A stretch of DNA of 64,000 nucleotides from Onthophagus taurus. Taxonomy: Eukaryota; Arthropoda; Insecta; Coleoptera; Scarabaeidae. Below are positions 1 to 10,189 of this stretch, in pieces. Below the pieces are notes generated by a model. That model did no database searches and was not told where the DNA came from. It saw only the letters and a list, made by a program, of their open reading frames with translations. Both the position numbers and the translations under genes were made by a program. The stretch is from the NCBI RefSeq assembly GCF_036711975.1, contig NC_091976.1, positions 4,712,001 through 4,776,000 of the forward strand. The letters are read 5' to 3'. Numbering within the stretch: position 1 is the first letter of the stretch; the number at the start of each line of letters is the position of its first letter.

Positions 1-2181
1 GTTCTTTTTGTCGAATGTTATCCCTAGGTAGGTGATGGCGTTTTTCGTTTTTATCACGGAGCTTCCGATTCTGATTTTGTCTTCTGCGTATTTTCTTCCA
101 GCTAATCTTGCTACCTCGGTTTTTCCTGTATTTATTTTCATCTTCCATTTCTTGGCCCATGTTATTACGTTAGCTGTCGCTATTTCCGCCTTTCTCATCG
201 CGTTCCAATATCCTCTCCCTTCTGTTATTATCGCAATATCATCTGCGTATTGTAGAATCTTTCCTCCTGTGATTCTTGGTATGTCGTATGCCATCACGTT
301 GTATAGGATGGGAGATAGTGGAGATCCTTGCGGTAACCCCTCTTCCGCCACCTTTCTGGTGGACAGCTCTTCTTCTATTCTTACTCGGAATCTTCTGTCT
401 TCTAGAAATGATGCGATAATCTGTTGTAGGTATGCCGGCGTGTCTAATTTTCTCAGTTTATGTAGGAGTCCCTCTCTCCACGTCCTATCGTATGCCTTCT
501 CCATATCCAGTAGGACTGCGTATGCGTTCATTCGTTTTCTTTTTGCTTTTTCCACTTCTTCTGTGAGGTTTTCCGCTTGCATGACTGCTCCCCTCTCTTT
601 TCTAAATCCGTACTGGTATTCCGGTATTATGTTGTTTTCTTCTACGTACTCGTTGATTTCTTCTTTTATTAGTATGTCCAGTATTTTTCCCATCGAATTC
701 AGTAGGCTTATTGGTCTTCTGTTTTCGGGCTTCGTTGTATCTTTCCCTTTCTTCTGTATCGGAACTATTATCGACTCTTTCCATGCTTTCGGATATCTTC
801 TTTTCTTTGTCGTTTTGTTTAAAATCGCTGTCACCGCTTCGGTGACGTTTTCTGGTGCCTGTTGTAGTGTTTCGTTCCTGATTCCGTCGGATCCTGGTGA
901 TTTCTTTTTTGGTAGTGTTTTGATTATCTTCTCTATTTCTTCTTGTTTCCATTGTTTTGGTGTTCCTACCTTGTTTTTGTCTATCTTCATTATCTTTATG
1001 TCCGTTGTCTGATCGTTCGTGAATACTCGTTCGTAGTGTTCTGCCATTTCTTCTGCTATCTCTGCATCTTTGTATAGGTATCCCTTTCTACCTTGTAGCG
1101 GCTGAGGACACCTTTTTTCCCTTCTGTATATCCTGGCGACTTGCCATAGTCCGTTGGGTCGTTCTTTGATATCGTTGATTTTTTGATCCCATCTCCATTT
1201 GTTCTTTTTCTGAATCATTTCTTTTACTTCCTTTGTCTTTCTATTTAGTTCCTCCTTGTCTTCTTGTCTTCTATGTTTCAGGTACATTTGTTTGGCCCTG
1301 TGTTTTTCCTGTACCAATCGCTTCTCCTCTGTGGTCAGGAAGTGTCTGTTCTCTTTGTTTGACACAGTTATTGTGGCTGCCTTCTCCGCCTCTTGTATGG
1401 CTGTTGTCAGATTTTCTATTTGTTCGTCGGTACTCTTGTTCTTGTTGTGTTCGTATTTTTCTAATATTCCTCTGTATTTTTCCCAGAGTGTGAACTTCTT
1501 CGTTGTCTCTCTCTTTATCTGTCTTCCTGTTCTCGGGAACGTCATTCTGACGGCCGCATGGTCAGAGATTAGGTCGGTGTCTCTCTCTACGTCGACTTGT
1601 TTCTCCAAGTTCTTTGTTATGAAGAAGTCTATGATGTCTCCTCTCGTTCCGTTGGTCGGGAAGTTTGTTTCTTCAGTAGGTGCTCTGATCTTGCTGTTAG
1701 TTTGTCTGACTATTTCCCATATTTTTCTTCCTCTTACGGTCTTGTATCGTCCTCCCCAGCTCGTGTGATGGGCGTTAAAATCTCCTCCTATCACGGTCGT
1801 TCTGCCGTCTGTCAGTAGCTCTTTTAATTCATCTTCTATCAATTCCCTGTTTGGTGCTAAGTAGATGGCGACTAGGTTTACGATCTTTCCTTCTATTTCC
1901 GTTTCCGTAACTGTGCATTCCGTTTCTTTTGGTTTTTCCAGATGTCGCATTTTTATTTCATTTCTTGCTATTACGGCTGTTCCTCCGCCCCGGTTGTCTT
2001 TCCTATCATCTCTGTATATGTGGTATCCTGGTATTCCTACTCTCGTTTGGGGTTTTAGGAGTGTCTCGTTCAATAGCGCTACGTCGATTTTGTTTTCGAT
2101 GAGGTATTCTTGGAGCTCTGTTCGTCTTTCCCAGAGTCCATGTATATTCCAGGTTATGACCTTAAAGTTTTCTTGATCCAT
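1..2181 (-). CDS. ORF2 endonuclease / reverse transcriptase, partial
   Basis: ORF2 starts at 2181 and is open for 727 codons to the window edge. Residues about 8-230 are an APE-type endonuclease: the N-terminal block ITWNIHG, the NETLL block near residue 45 and the GGDFNAHH block are present. The reverse transcriptase carries LPQGSPLSPILY followed by the catalytic YADD box at residues 645-648 (bases 249-238). EN and RT are in the same frame with no stop between, so this copy is intact as far as visible. It nicks target DNA and primes reverse transcription. Thumb and C-terminal domains lie outside the window. Family assignment beyond Jockey/I-like is uncertain. Confidence 0.9.
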   Translation of the reverse strand, partial: MDQENFKVITWNIHGLWERRTELQEYLIENKIDVALLNETLLKPQTRVGIPGYHIYRDDRKDNRGGGTAVIARNEIKMRHLEKPKETECTVTETEIEGKIVNLVAIYLAPNRELIEDELKELLTDGRTTVIGGDFNAHHTSWGGRYKTVRGRKIWEIVRQTNSKIRAPTEETNFPTNGTRGDIIDFFITKNLEKQVDVERDTDLISDHAAVRMTFPRTGRQIKRETTKKFTLWEKYRGILEKYEHNKNKSTDEQIENLTTAIQEAEKAATITVSNKENRHFLTTEEKRLVQEKHRAKQMYLKHRRQEDKEELNRKTKEVKEMIQKKNKWRWDQKINDIKERPNGLWQVARIYRREKRCPQPLQGRKGYLYKDAEIAEEMAEHYERVFTNDQTTDIKIMKIDKNKVGTPKQWKQEEIEKIIKTLPKKKSPGSDGIRNETLQQAPENVTEAVTAILNKTTKKRRYPKAWKESIIVPIQKKGKDTTKPENRRPISLLNSMGKILDILIKEEINEYVEENNIIPEYQYGFRKERGAVMQAENLTEEVEKAKRKRMNAYAVLLDMEKAYDRTWREGLLHKLRKLDTPAYLQQIIASFLEDRRFRVRIEEELSTRKVAEEGLPQGSPLSPILYNVMAYDIPRITGGKILQYADDIAIITEGRGYWNAMRKAEIATANVITWAKKWKMKINTGKTEVARLAGRKYAEDKIRIGSSVIKTKNAITYLGITFDKKN

Positions 2182-3436
2182 TGAATTGGCGTAATTCTTC
2201 TCTTAATATGTCCCTGATCGTCGTGGACAGTTCCTCCCTTATTATCTGCCTTACAATTTCCCTTAAATCTTCTTTCTTTTCTTCTTTTTTCTCTTCTTTT
2301 TCTTCCTTCTTTTTATCTCCTCCCATTATTTTGGCGAAGGATACTCCTTTCCTTATTTCGGCTTTTTCTGCCATTTCTTGTTGCGCTTTGTAGCGATCTT
2401 CTTTGATTTTGTCCGGGTTTGCCGGACATTCTTTCCATGCCGAACTGTGCTCTCCTCCGCAGTTGGCGCATTTCCTGATCTTTTCCTGGCAATTCTTGCC
2501 TTCGTGTTCTTCTCCGCATTTATAGCATCTCGTCTTTTTCGAGCATCTGTAGCTCACGTGTCCAAATTCTTGGCATCTGAAGCATTGTACGGCGCTTCCA
2601 CTTTTCCGTTTGGCCTCGACTTTTACCCTCATGTCGAGAACTTTCTCCACGTTGAAGATCCTTTTTCCTTCGGGTGTTTTTTCGGCTTTCACCATGACCA
2701 CGTCTATTTCTTTCCCCTTCGAGGTCATTCTTTTTACTGCGATGGCCGCCACTTCTTGGCTCTTTAATTCTTTTAAAATTTCTTCTTCCTTGTACGATGT
2801 GGGTATCCCTTTAATGACTACCCTTAATTCTTTTTCGCTTCTTAGTTGATAGGTGTGGTGTTCCACTTCTCCTATCTCCAATTTCGCTTTCAAGCTTCTA
2901 AAATCCTCGACTTCTTTCGTAAATATTTTTAGGCCCTCCTGGCTCATCTTTCCCTCGAATTTTATTCCGGCCTCTTTGGCCATCTTTTGGACTTTCTCCG
3001 CTTCGTTCGCCTTCTTGAGGATTATCGGTGGTGGTCTTTCCGTTTTCTTCTTTTCCGCTTTCTTTGCATCTTCATCTTCTTTTGGTTGGTTCTTATTTTT
3101 GGCGCTTTGCCTCTCTTGCTCTCTTTTGAGCGCACGCCTCTTCTTAGCTTCTTTTTCGTCCCTTGTTATTTGGGACATTCTTGTAATTTCCTTCTTGTTT
3201 TCCTGTAGATCTTCCTGGTCGTTTTCCATTTCTTCTAGAACCTGGTATCGGTTCGGCGCGATTATGTCGTCATCTTTCTCGTTGGTTAGACGCCTTTTCT
3301 TGGCCATCTTTGTCATCCTCTCTTCATCGACCATGATGCTTTCCACATCGATGTTGTGGTTTTCTTTCAATTCGTAGATTATACTGTGTAGCGCGTCTAC
3401 CAGCTCCTTCGCGGTGTTCCCCGTGAACCCGGACAT
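2162..3436 (-). CDS. ORF1 Gag-like zinc-knuckle protein of non-LTR element
   Basis: A 424-residue nucleic-acid-binding protein that in this element class packages the RNA into the ribonucleoprotein. Residues 1-180 are highly charged and coiled-coil-like, rich in K, E and R. Residues about 200-260 form an RRM-like fold region typical of insect ORF1 proteins. Residues about 280-345 hold three CCHC knuckles (the first begins CFRCQEFGHVSYRC). The tail is again Lys/Glu rich. The frame is uninterrupted. Its TAA stop at 2162-2164 lies inside the start of ORF2, whose ATG is at 2179-2181, so the two frames overlap by 20 bases. This is an intact ORF1, suggesting a young copy. Confidence 0.9.
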   Translation of the reverse strand: MSGFTGNTAKELVDALHSIIYELKENHNIDVESIMVDEERMTKMAKKRRLTNEKDDDIIAPNRYQVLEEMENDQEDLQENKKEITRMSQITRDEKEAKKRRALKREQERQSAKNKNQPKEDEDAKKAEKKKTERPPPIILKKANEAEKVQKMAKEAGIKFEGKMSQEGLKIFTKEVEDFRSLKAKLEIGEVEHHTYQLRSEKELRVVIKGIPTSYKEEEILKELKSQEVAAIAVKRMTSKGKEIDVVMVKAEKTPEGKRIFNVEKVLDMRVKVEAKRKSGSAVQCFRCQEFGHVSYRCSKKTRCYKCGEEHEGKNCQEKIRKCANCGGEHSSAWKECPANPDKIKEDRYKAQQEMAEKAEIRKGVSFAKIMGGDKKKEEKEEKKEEKKEDLREIVRQIIREELSTTIRDILREELRQFNGSRKL

Positions 3437-3750
3437 TCTTGTTTTCTGGGCCCTTGCCCCGTTCCTATGAAAAAGAAAATTCCTGTAAATAATTAATTAT
3501 TAGGTTAGTTTGCTAACAACGTCGCTAAAAAATAATCTATGCCCTAAAAAGGACGCAAGATTTCTTCTTTTTGAAGTTTCGCTCTCTGGAGATTTCTTGT
3601 TGAATGTCGTCAGTGATCGTAACCTCTGCTCTGCTGCTAATTCTTCTGTCCTCTCACTCCCTGTTCGCGATCTCCTTATATACTCCGGCACTCCAACTGT
3701 TTTTTCCTCGTTTCTGATTGGCTCTTAGCTTCGCGCCCTTTTCAAAATTC

Positions 3751-4330
3751 AAAATTCTTGCTTCGAAACTAGCGTCATCTCTTGATTTTTCTCGGAATTA
3801 ACCTTCAAAATTTAATTCTTTTTTCGTTGATTTTTCCCTTATTCCTTTATGAAACGTAATAAAACTTCGTATTCAACGTTGTCTTTTCTTGTTTTTAGAC
3901 ATACATTGGAGTACACGCCAAATTTCAACAATGAGTAAAGTTAGAAAAATTCAAATTTAAATCAAGGATTTCTTCCTCAAAATAACGTTAAAACCTCAAA
4001 AGATGTATGAAAAATGTGCTTTAGGAGCTGAACTATAATAATTGATACATTTGGAAGTAAACAAAACGGTTTAAGATAAGATTTTCACCAACAAAAAATC
4101 TCTCTGTCACAAATTCTAGGTTATGTTCTCTCGGTGAACTAAGAGAATGTTAAAATTATCACAGTACCTACGCAATAACATAAAATAAAAAATACATTTT
4201 TAAACAAATAAAAATTGTAAATGACTCTTTTAACAACAAAAATAAAAATATTCATTAGTGACATAAATAATACTAAACTAAAAATCACATTTTAAGTAGG
4301 TATAGACAGGAATACAATAAGGTAATAAAT
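3751..4330. other. AT-rich spacer, no gene seen
   Basis: No frame with family resemblance was found. The sequence is A/T-rich with short A runs and contains no repeat pair that I could match to either neighbour. Confidence 0.5.
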
Positions 4331-5601
4331 TCAGTTCTGCTGGAAGTCTTCAATATCAGTGTCAGGTAAGATGTCCGGGATATTAGCATTCGTTTTTAAT
4401 GAAAAATATTCATGATGATATTGGGGCTCTATTACAAACTTTTTACACAGGTCAGTAAGATCATCATATTTGTTTTTATTGATTGGCAATTCAGAGTTGT
4501 AGGCACGTTGTAGGACAGCTTTACCCAAGTTTTTAGTTTGGAAGGGGACTTCGTCTGCATTTCGACATCGTCCTCCTCATAAGCGTACTTTATTTTAATA
4601 CTATTTGAACAGCGCTTGTCAAAAAGTATTTCTACTATATCAGATATTTTAATATCAATGCCGGACGACGTTTTAAGTTTTTTATTTGGAATTATGCTCT
4701 TCCAATCGAAAATTGCATCATATTTGGTAACAATCACATTATAGGGCTTTGGTTTCTTTCGAGAATTTCTTATTACTGTCGGCCATTATGAAGGAGCTTG
4801 AATGAACATGTTCTTCGATCTTCGTTCGATTACTGCGTGGACACTATCAACTGGCATGTATGTATGCCCGGATACCAAGTAAGTAATTCTGATTGTTTTA
4901 ATGTTTTTTGACTTGCTGAGAAAATACGAGATCATGCTAATCATATGCTTATTTTTATTCTGTCCTGGACAGTTATCACAAAAAAGATGAATGTTTTGTT
5001 TCGCAGTTGCTATATTAGAGTCTAAATTAGATAAGTATGAAAACAGATGCGTGCATATTTCATTTGCCCCTCGTTTTCCATCATTTTCCCCCCATACATA
5101 ACAAAATGTATTGGAAGATCCACTTTCGTATATGCAAAAGTTATAAGTGGCGTATTTTCTAGAGAAGCCTAGCCACAATAGAGGTCTCATCTATTTTGGT
5201 TTGTTTATTTAGAAAATATTGCTTCGCTTTATTTTTTTTTTCTATATGGATAAGGTAATCAGCTTCATCCTTTTCTGTTCTTAAGTTTTTGGGTAGATTT
5301 TTATATCTCTCACAATTGACACATTTGTCTTTCTTAGGGACATGAATTCCTATATTGTACTCCTTTTTTAAAATTCTTTTAAAGCTAGAGTTACTAATAA
5401 CTTTGCCGGAAATTTCATTGGTATACATAGTATACAAATTTTTAAACGTTTTTATATCCGCAGGAAGATACAATTTAGAAGAAGACCCTCTACAATAATG
5501 CGAGGGAACAGCTGGTAACGTTTTAATAAAACTTTCAAAGTCCAACTTCTGATATTTGGTAATTTTATGTGATGGCTCATGCTTACCTCTCAAGTCTTTC
5601 A
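4331..5601 (-). pseudogene. Broken DUF7869-type transposase-like gene
   Basis: Three overlapping or adjacent frames (5601-5159, 5190-4786, 4737-4331) read as one decayed gene. The first holds a zinc-finger-like CVNCERYK motif; the second holds the block DNCPGQNKNK and, about 35 residues on, SGHTYMPVDSVHAVIE, which align with DSCGGQNKN and PGHTHMECDTDHSLFE in the better copy at 21573-23861. The conserved acidic and His residues suggest an RNase-H-like catalytic core. An acceptor-like AG precedes 5601. Frameshifts lie near 5175, 4760 and 4515. The 5' exons are missing or displaced by the adjacent Tc1 element. Function inferred from the family resemblance only; I know this family as uncharacterised insect proteins. 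Confidence 0.65.
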
Positions 5602-5674
5602 CTTCAGAAAATTTTCCTAATTGTAATATAAGAACGTAAATATTAAGAAAAACATAATTAACTGGAATTAATGG

Positions 5675-7117
5675 GTCACAAAAGTCTACATACACTAGAT
5701 ATTACCGTATAAATTACGAAGTTAAATGTACGCAAAAACAAAAATTTTAATATTTTGTTGGTCCTCCTTGCAAGTCAAGGACAGCTTGTAGCCTTCTTGG
5801 CATTGAAAGCACAAGATTTTCTGTAACACTGGCTGGTATTTCATTCCAAACTTTAATTAACGCATCTTTTAAAGATTCCTTGTTGGTTACCCTATATTTT
5901 CGTACTCTTCGTTCTACTTCGTCCCAAATGTGCTCAATAGGGTTGAGATCGGGTGATTGGTGAGGCGAATGGAGTTGTTTCGGCATATTATAGAGTATCC
6001 ATTCTTTGACAAGCGCGGTATGCTTCGGATCGTTGTCTTGTTGGAAGACCCAACGATTTCCAAGTCTTAAGCGCTCAGCCGACGCATTCAAATTATCCTT
6101 CAATATTGCCAGATATTGTCTGTGATCCATAATGCCATCAATAAACACCAAATTTCCAACTCCAGATGTCGCCATTGACCCCCAAACCATTACCGACCCA
6201 CCACCATGTTTAACAGTTGGAAGCAAATTCTCCGTTTTCATCTCTTCATTTACCTTACGCCATACTTTTCCTCTAGCATCCGATCCGAAAATATTGAATT
6301 TACTTTCGTCAGTAAACATGACAAATTTCCAAAATTCAAGATCTTTTTCAATGTAATTTCTAGCAAACTCAACCCTTTTTTGCCTATTTTGTTGGGAAAT
6401 CAACGGTTTTCTTTGTGGTACTCGTCCGTTAAATCTATTAGATCGCAACACTCTACGCACTGTTTCTGGATGTACGGCTTTTTGAGTGGCTTGTTGAACA
6501 TCTTCAGCAAGTTGGGGCGCACTAAGTCTAGGGTTTGCTTTACCTTTTTTCAGAATTGTTCGAACATCACGCTGATTCAAAATTCTAGGACGCCCAGAAC
6601 GTGGTTTATTAGTTATACATCCATTCGAATTAAAAATTTTTATAATAGTTTGAATTGTTGCGCGACTTTCACCAACAATTTTTGCAATTTCTCCATACGA
6701 CTTTTCCTCATTCCGTAATTTTACTATTAAATTGCGAATATCCACTGAAATTTCCTTCCTTCCCATAATTCTCGATATGTAATAAATCTTATACAATATA
6801 ATTTCTATTTATAAATATTTAACTGGATACTACAACAGCAAACTTATGGATACAATTTATTATAAACACAAAAATAGCAAATATCTAACTTTCGTTGTCA
6901 TATACGCTATACTCAGCACAACTGTATGTTGAATTTTGTGAAGTTGATTTATCTAATTCAATTTTTTTACGCTTCCATGGCATGCGTGATTTTATTTTAT
7001 TTAGGTGCACTGAGCTTATCAATAATAAAGAAGATGTTTTGTATATTATTAAAAATTAATTTTTGTTTCTTTATTACGATATTGCATTTTTAGGTACTGT
7101 ATGTAGACTTTTGTGAC
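5675..7117 (-). mobile_element. Tc1/mariner-type DNA transposon
   Basis: A 20-bp perfect inverted repeat, GTCACAAAAGTCTACATACA at 5675-5694 and its complement at 7098-7117, brackets an intact transposase. At the right the motif continues AACTG and is followed by TA, as expected for a Tc1 terminus (CAGTTAGTCAC in reverse); the left copy diverges outside the 20 bp, so the true left end is about 5664-5674. The unit is about 1.45 kb. It abuts the 5' side of the decayed gene at 4331-5601, whose apparent start codon at 5695 is actually read from this inverted repeat. Confidence 0.85.
5747..6766 (-). CDS. Tc1-family transposase, intact
   Basis: A 339-residue cut-and-paste transposase; I chose the MGRKEI start over an upstream in-frame ATG at 6796 because it begins the helix-turn-helix. 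Residues 1-110 form two HTH units joined by the GRPR AT-hook-like motif (residues 58-61). The catalytic core has TDESKF with D153, QQDNDPKHT with D244 and SPDLNPIEHIW with E278; 33 residues separate the second Asp from Glu. The glycine-rich HGGGSVMVWG box lies at about 187-196. No stop or frameshift is present and length is normal for Tc1 relatives. It should bind the flanking inverted repeats and insert at TA. Confidence 0.95.
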   Translation of the reverse strand: MGRKEISVDIRNLIVKLRNEEKSYGEIAKIVGESRATIQTIIKIFNSNGCITNKPRSGRPRILNQRDVRTILKKGKANPRLSAPQLAEDVQQATQKAVHPETVRRVLRSNRFNGRVPQRKPLISQQNRQKRVEFARNYIEKDLEFWKFVMFTDESKFNIFGSDARGKVWRKVNEEMKTENLLPTVKHGGGSVMVWGSMATSGVGNLVFIDGIMDHRQYLAILKDNLNASAERLRLGNRWVFQQDNDPKHTALVKEWILYNMPKQLHSPHQSPDLNPIEHIWDEVERRVRKYRVTNKESLKDALIKVWNEIPASVTENLVLSMPRRLQAVLDLQGGPTKY

Positions 7118-7650
7118 TAACTGTACGTGTAACGTCGGCTTAAATGGTTTCGATTTCATGATTGAGGTTAAGATATGGTAATAGTAATGTTTTGTATGTT
7201 TGGGTAACTTTGCTGTGGAGCGCTGTATGCTGGCAATACCCACTGCAAAATGTAATAAAATAGTTTTACTTTATGGTCATGAAGGGATATGCATATATGT
7301 TCAGATGACTGCAGCCTATGATTTAAATATTCTTGATTAAAATATACCTGTAAAGGTGCCCATTGCTGAAGTAAGCGATTTAACCATCGAGTTTGAGAGG
7401 GTGTAATATTTTGTGCGGTTACATTACAAAAGTGTTAGAATTTTTTAAACTGATCTTGCCTTTTGGAACTGCTTTTGAAAAAAAAAAAAATACGTTGTAA
7501 ACCAAATCCTTACACAGTCAATGTAAAATTGTGCAAGCTTCGTTTGCACATAAGTGCTGTGATGGCAAATACACTTTTAAAGTGTTATACCAGAAAATTT
7601 AGGTATTTGTTAGCCCACTAACTACAGAGTCATTTGATCTAAACATTGTG
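7118..7650. other. Spacer without recognised gene
   Basis: AT-rich sequence with only short frames. Nothing that I can tie to a family; an A12 run lies near 7478-7490. Confidence 0.4.
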
Positions 7651-7851
7651 TTACACCCATCCAATGTCTGTTGCTTCGTCTATTAATAAACTAAACTCTC
7701 TTCTTTTCATGAGCTCTACAAGTTTATCTCTTTGTGATTTTTCTATCACATTTCTAATAATTTTTGTTGCTTTGGCTCTTCCCATTGAAAGATTTTGTGC
7801 AATCTTCGAATCAGGAAAAGGTACTCTTTCCAAAAAGTACACTATTTTCAT
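7651..7851 (-). pseudogene. hAT transposase N-terminal scrap
   Basis: A 66-codon frame ends with KRREFSLLIDEATDIGWV, matching the block in ZMYM6/ZBED5-like hAT transposases that carries the first catalytic Asp (usually SLLIDESTDI). The upstream helix with KIAQNLSMGRAKATKII also fits. No zinc finger or C-terminal region is joined to it. A second hAT piece at 9270-9790 holds C-terminal motifs but lies on the wrong side for a single minus-strand gene, so the two are separate copies or were rearranged. Confidence 0.6.
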
Positions 7852-8404
7852 GATTTTTTATTACTGTTAGATTGCTGTAAATCACATAGTAAACATTTAC
7901 CTTTAGAACGTTTTCCTGAAAACGGAAAAACAATGTATAGCAGATACTTACTGTTAAGAAGAAAGAAGTTTATAACTTAAAATTCACAAACTTTCAACTT
8001 CTTCAAGTCAATCCTTAAAAAAATTGACTTGATTTCCATTCCATTCGAATTTTTGATTTATTTTCCTACGGTTTGACATATGTATTTCCTCTATTTCGTC
8101 GATTTCTGAATCTCAATCGGAAGCTTTTCTCTACCTTGTACCGCTTGTGCTTGCCATTTCACATACAATGTTTTATATTTTACCGAAAACGCACTACATG
8201 CTTACATGTAATGATTTTAGAACAATTAAGGTAAAGTACCGCAAAATAAGTAGTACTACCTTGTGGAGCGTGAAGTGTCGATGTGCAATACAAAGATACA
8301 TTGGATGCGGTTTTTCTTATGTGTTATTAAGTGAAATTCTATCTTGCAAAGAAAGCAGTTTAATTATTAAATAAACTTAATATAATAATAATAAACTTTA
8401 TTTT
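7852..8404. other. Spacer without recognised gene
   Basis: No convincing coding or repeat structure; short frames on both strands lack family motifs. Confidence 0.35.
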
Positions 8405-8902
8405 ATACAAGTTTAAGCCAGCAGCTCCAGTAGCACTAAATACTTGCGTCGCAAATTTAACTTTCATTTTTTCGAAGTTATTGGCATGAGTATGTAACTG
8501 GGTTAGTTTGGGTGCCGCTCTTGTCGAATACTGTTTATCGTTGTTATAAAACTGTACAACATACTCCCATAAAATTGTATTTTCTTCATGAACGAATTTA
8601 TATTTGATAAAATAGTTTCTTAGTGCTTTGAGCAAATGGGGAGGTTCAAACATGAAGATAATTTTGTTTGAACGCGAAAATCCTTTTAACTTTTTTATGG
8701 CCTCTACAATAATGTTTTTTAATAATTGTCCAGGACATCCCGATTTAAAAAAGTAGTATGATATTGGTTGGTTCCATTTAGAAAATATTCCTCGTACCAT
8801 GACGGTCAAGGCACTTAAAGCATGTTGAAATGTCCTGCTATTTTCCTCTTGCTCATTATCTTCAAAACCTTGTCCTACTACCTTGGCCACTGCGACGTGC
8901 AA
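8405..8902 (-). pseudogene. P-element / THAP9-like transposase fragment
   Basis: A single frame of about 165 codons resembles the central region of P-element-type transposases. Recognisable blocks are KWNQPISYYFFKSG, then IIFMFEPPHLLKALRNYF (the PPHLLK motif is characteristic of THAP9-like proteins), and STRAAPKLTQLH. The THAP zinc finger, GTP-binding part and C-terminus are absent. The last 15 codons toward 8360 are AT-rich and not family-like. It has no visible inverted repeats. This is an inert remnant. Confidence 0.7.
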
Positions 8903-9269
8903 TATGGCAGATCAGTTTGCGCAGTCGTTTCCTAACAAGCTGGAGTTGATATTCTGTTGATTGTTAGATATTCTGTGCCTCTTGACTCCTTTTTCCATTC
9001 CCACTACTACTCCCTCTTTTCTTCTGGGGGATTTCTTTGTCGCATTATTACAAAAGGTATGTAAAATTTCAAAGCTATTTCCGCGAAATGGATAGATACG
9101 ATAGCATTTTATTCAAAAAGACGTAATTTTCAATTCAAAGTCATCTTTCGCTGCTGAATCCTGTTTCAAGTCGATTGCTTGTTTTTGAATGTGTACTGGA
9201 AGGTTGTTTATATCGAAATTGAATGGATTACGTGTGAATTTATGTTATTCTTGTTTATCATCCAAATGG
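8903..9269. other. Spacer without recognised gene
   Basis: No supported feature; probably decayed flank of the P-like or hAT fragments. Confidence 0.35.
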
Positions 9270-9790
9270 GGAAAACTGATTCTTACATTTTCCAATAAGT
9301 TTTCCAATACAAATGCAAATTTCTGAAATGATGAAAAATTAGGTACGTCAGCTTGTGGAAACGTCGTCTCCACAAAAGTAATTTTTGTAAAAATGTTTGA
9401 ATGGCATCATGATGGGCAATTATGTTTGCTGAAATGTTGCCTTGCAACTTCAAATTAAGCATGTTTCTCTTGAAAATATCAGTTAGGTAAGCCAATTTAA
9501 TTTGAAAAGTTTGATCAGCAAATGCGTCAAATAATTCATGTTTTTTATTCTGTTTGAGAAACTGCTGTACCTCCATTCGTTATTCAAAAAGCCTGGATAA
9601 CATGTTTCCCTTCGAAAGCCATCGTACTTCCGTCTGACACCACGAGTTTTTGTGTTCTGAACCAAAATTCGAACAAAGAATTTCAAAAATGACTCTTGAC
9701 AACTTTAATAGCTATATTTAAACATTCGTTGAATTTTTTTTGAAGCGTTTTAGCCGCCAATGTTTGTCAATGTATGACAGTGAATTCCAG
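9270..9790 (-). pseudogene. hAT transposase C-terminal fragment
   Basis: Two frames on the minus strand (9686-9483 and 9576-9283) follow each other along a hAT transposase of the SCAND3/ZMYM6-like type. The clearest block is FQIKLAYLTDIFKRNMLNLK with LQGN, which in that family is FQ-KLAYLTDIF--LN-LN-QLQG. Upstream codons (towards 9790) resemble the CxIH and EVRWLS regions in decayed form. The fragment carries stops and frameshifts and no dimerisation tail. It is not the continuation of the piece at 7651-7851, because the gene order would be reversed. Confidence 0.6.
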
Positions 9791-9889
9791 TTATTGTTAC
9801 CATCGCCAAGCGCCAGGGTGGATAAGATACCCCAAACTCTTACGGTTAGACCTCCTCCGCCTTTTTGATTTGAAACGTTTCCCAATCTC

Positions 9890-10155
9890 CATATCCATGA
9901 TATGTACTACGTATGTTTACTTATTTTTCGGCCTGTACTTTCAATTGCGGCCACAATGTGTGTCGAAAATCCTATTGCACTGTTTTCGAATACTGTAGCT
10001 CTATTGTCTATATTTGCGGAAACTAACTGCTCAGATAAACTTTCAAGAAACTGTTTTCATCTTGTTTTTATACTACCAGCTGCCCAATCCGGCTTTTTGA
10101 GTTGCCATAGTACAAATGCATTATAGGCTGCAATATCTATGTCATGTAAAAAAAG
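9890..10155 (-). pseudogene. piggyBac-like transposase C-terminal scrap
   Basis: Reading minus from 10155, the frame gives HDIDIAAYNAFVLWQLKKPD followed by an RRKQFLESLSEQLV-like helix (after 10057 in the next frame). This matches the region of piggyBac transposases just after the third catalytic Asp, where D-A--NA-V-W precedes a basic segment and a LG-L---IE block. It is fused head-on to an unrelated envelope-like piece at 10190-10370, so the junction is a breakpoint. No TTAA-bounded ends seen. Confidence 0.5.
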
Positions 10156-10189
10156 CGACATAATTACCACCTGAACGGTATTTTTAAGG

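Larger units (their letters stand above)
1..3750 (-). mobile_element. Non-LTR retrotransposon, left part outside window
   Basis: A minus-strand LINE-type element made of a presumed 5' leader (about 3437-3750), ORF1 (3436-2162) and ORF2 (2181 to the window edge). Its 5' end is not sharply defined: the coding signature stops at 3436 and the sequence turns from GC-richer to AT-rich near 3750-3850. The 3' end and any poly(A) or target duplication lie left of position 1. Base composition and antisense open frames (a long plus-strand frame at 32-1012) are by-products of its purine-rich coding strand. Clade is Jockey/I-like by overall gene order and zinc-knuckle ORF1; I cannot place it further. Confidence 0.85.

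Noticed and set aside
602-952. Minus-strand 116-codon frame, very Arg/Asn/Thr-rich
   Set aside because: Alternative frame inside ORF2; no conserved residues.
32-1012. 326-codon plus-strand frame, membrane-like
   Set aside because: Exact antisense of the reverse-transcriptase coding region; Phe/Ser-rich shadow without any family motif.
2378-3377. Several plus-strand frames rich in Phe and Leu
   Set aside because: Antisense of the Lys/Glu-rich ORF1; composition artefact.
5602-5695. N-terminal extension of the frame ending at 5159
   Set aside because: The start codon and first codons are read from the Tc1 inverted repeat and the following intron-like sequence.
7646-7870. Plus-strand 74-codon frame
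   Set aside because: Antisense of the hAT fragment carrying the IDEATDI motif.
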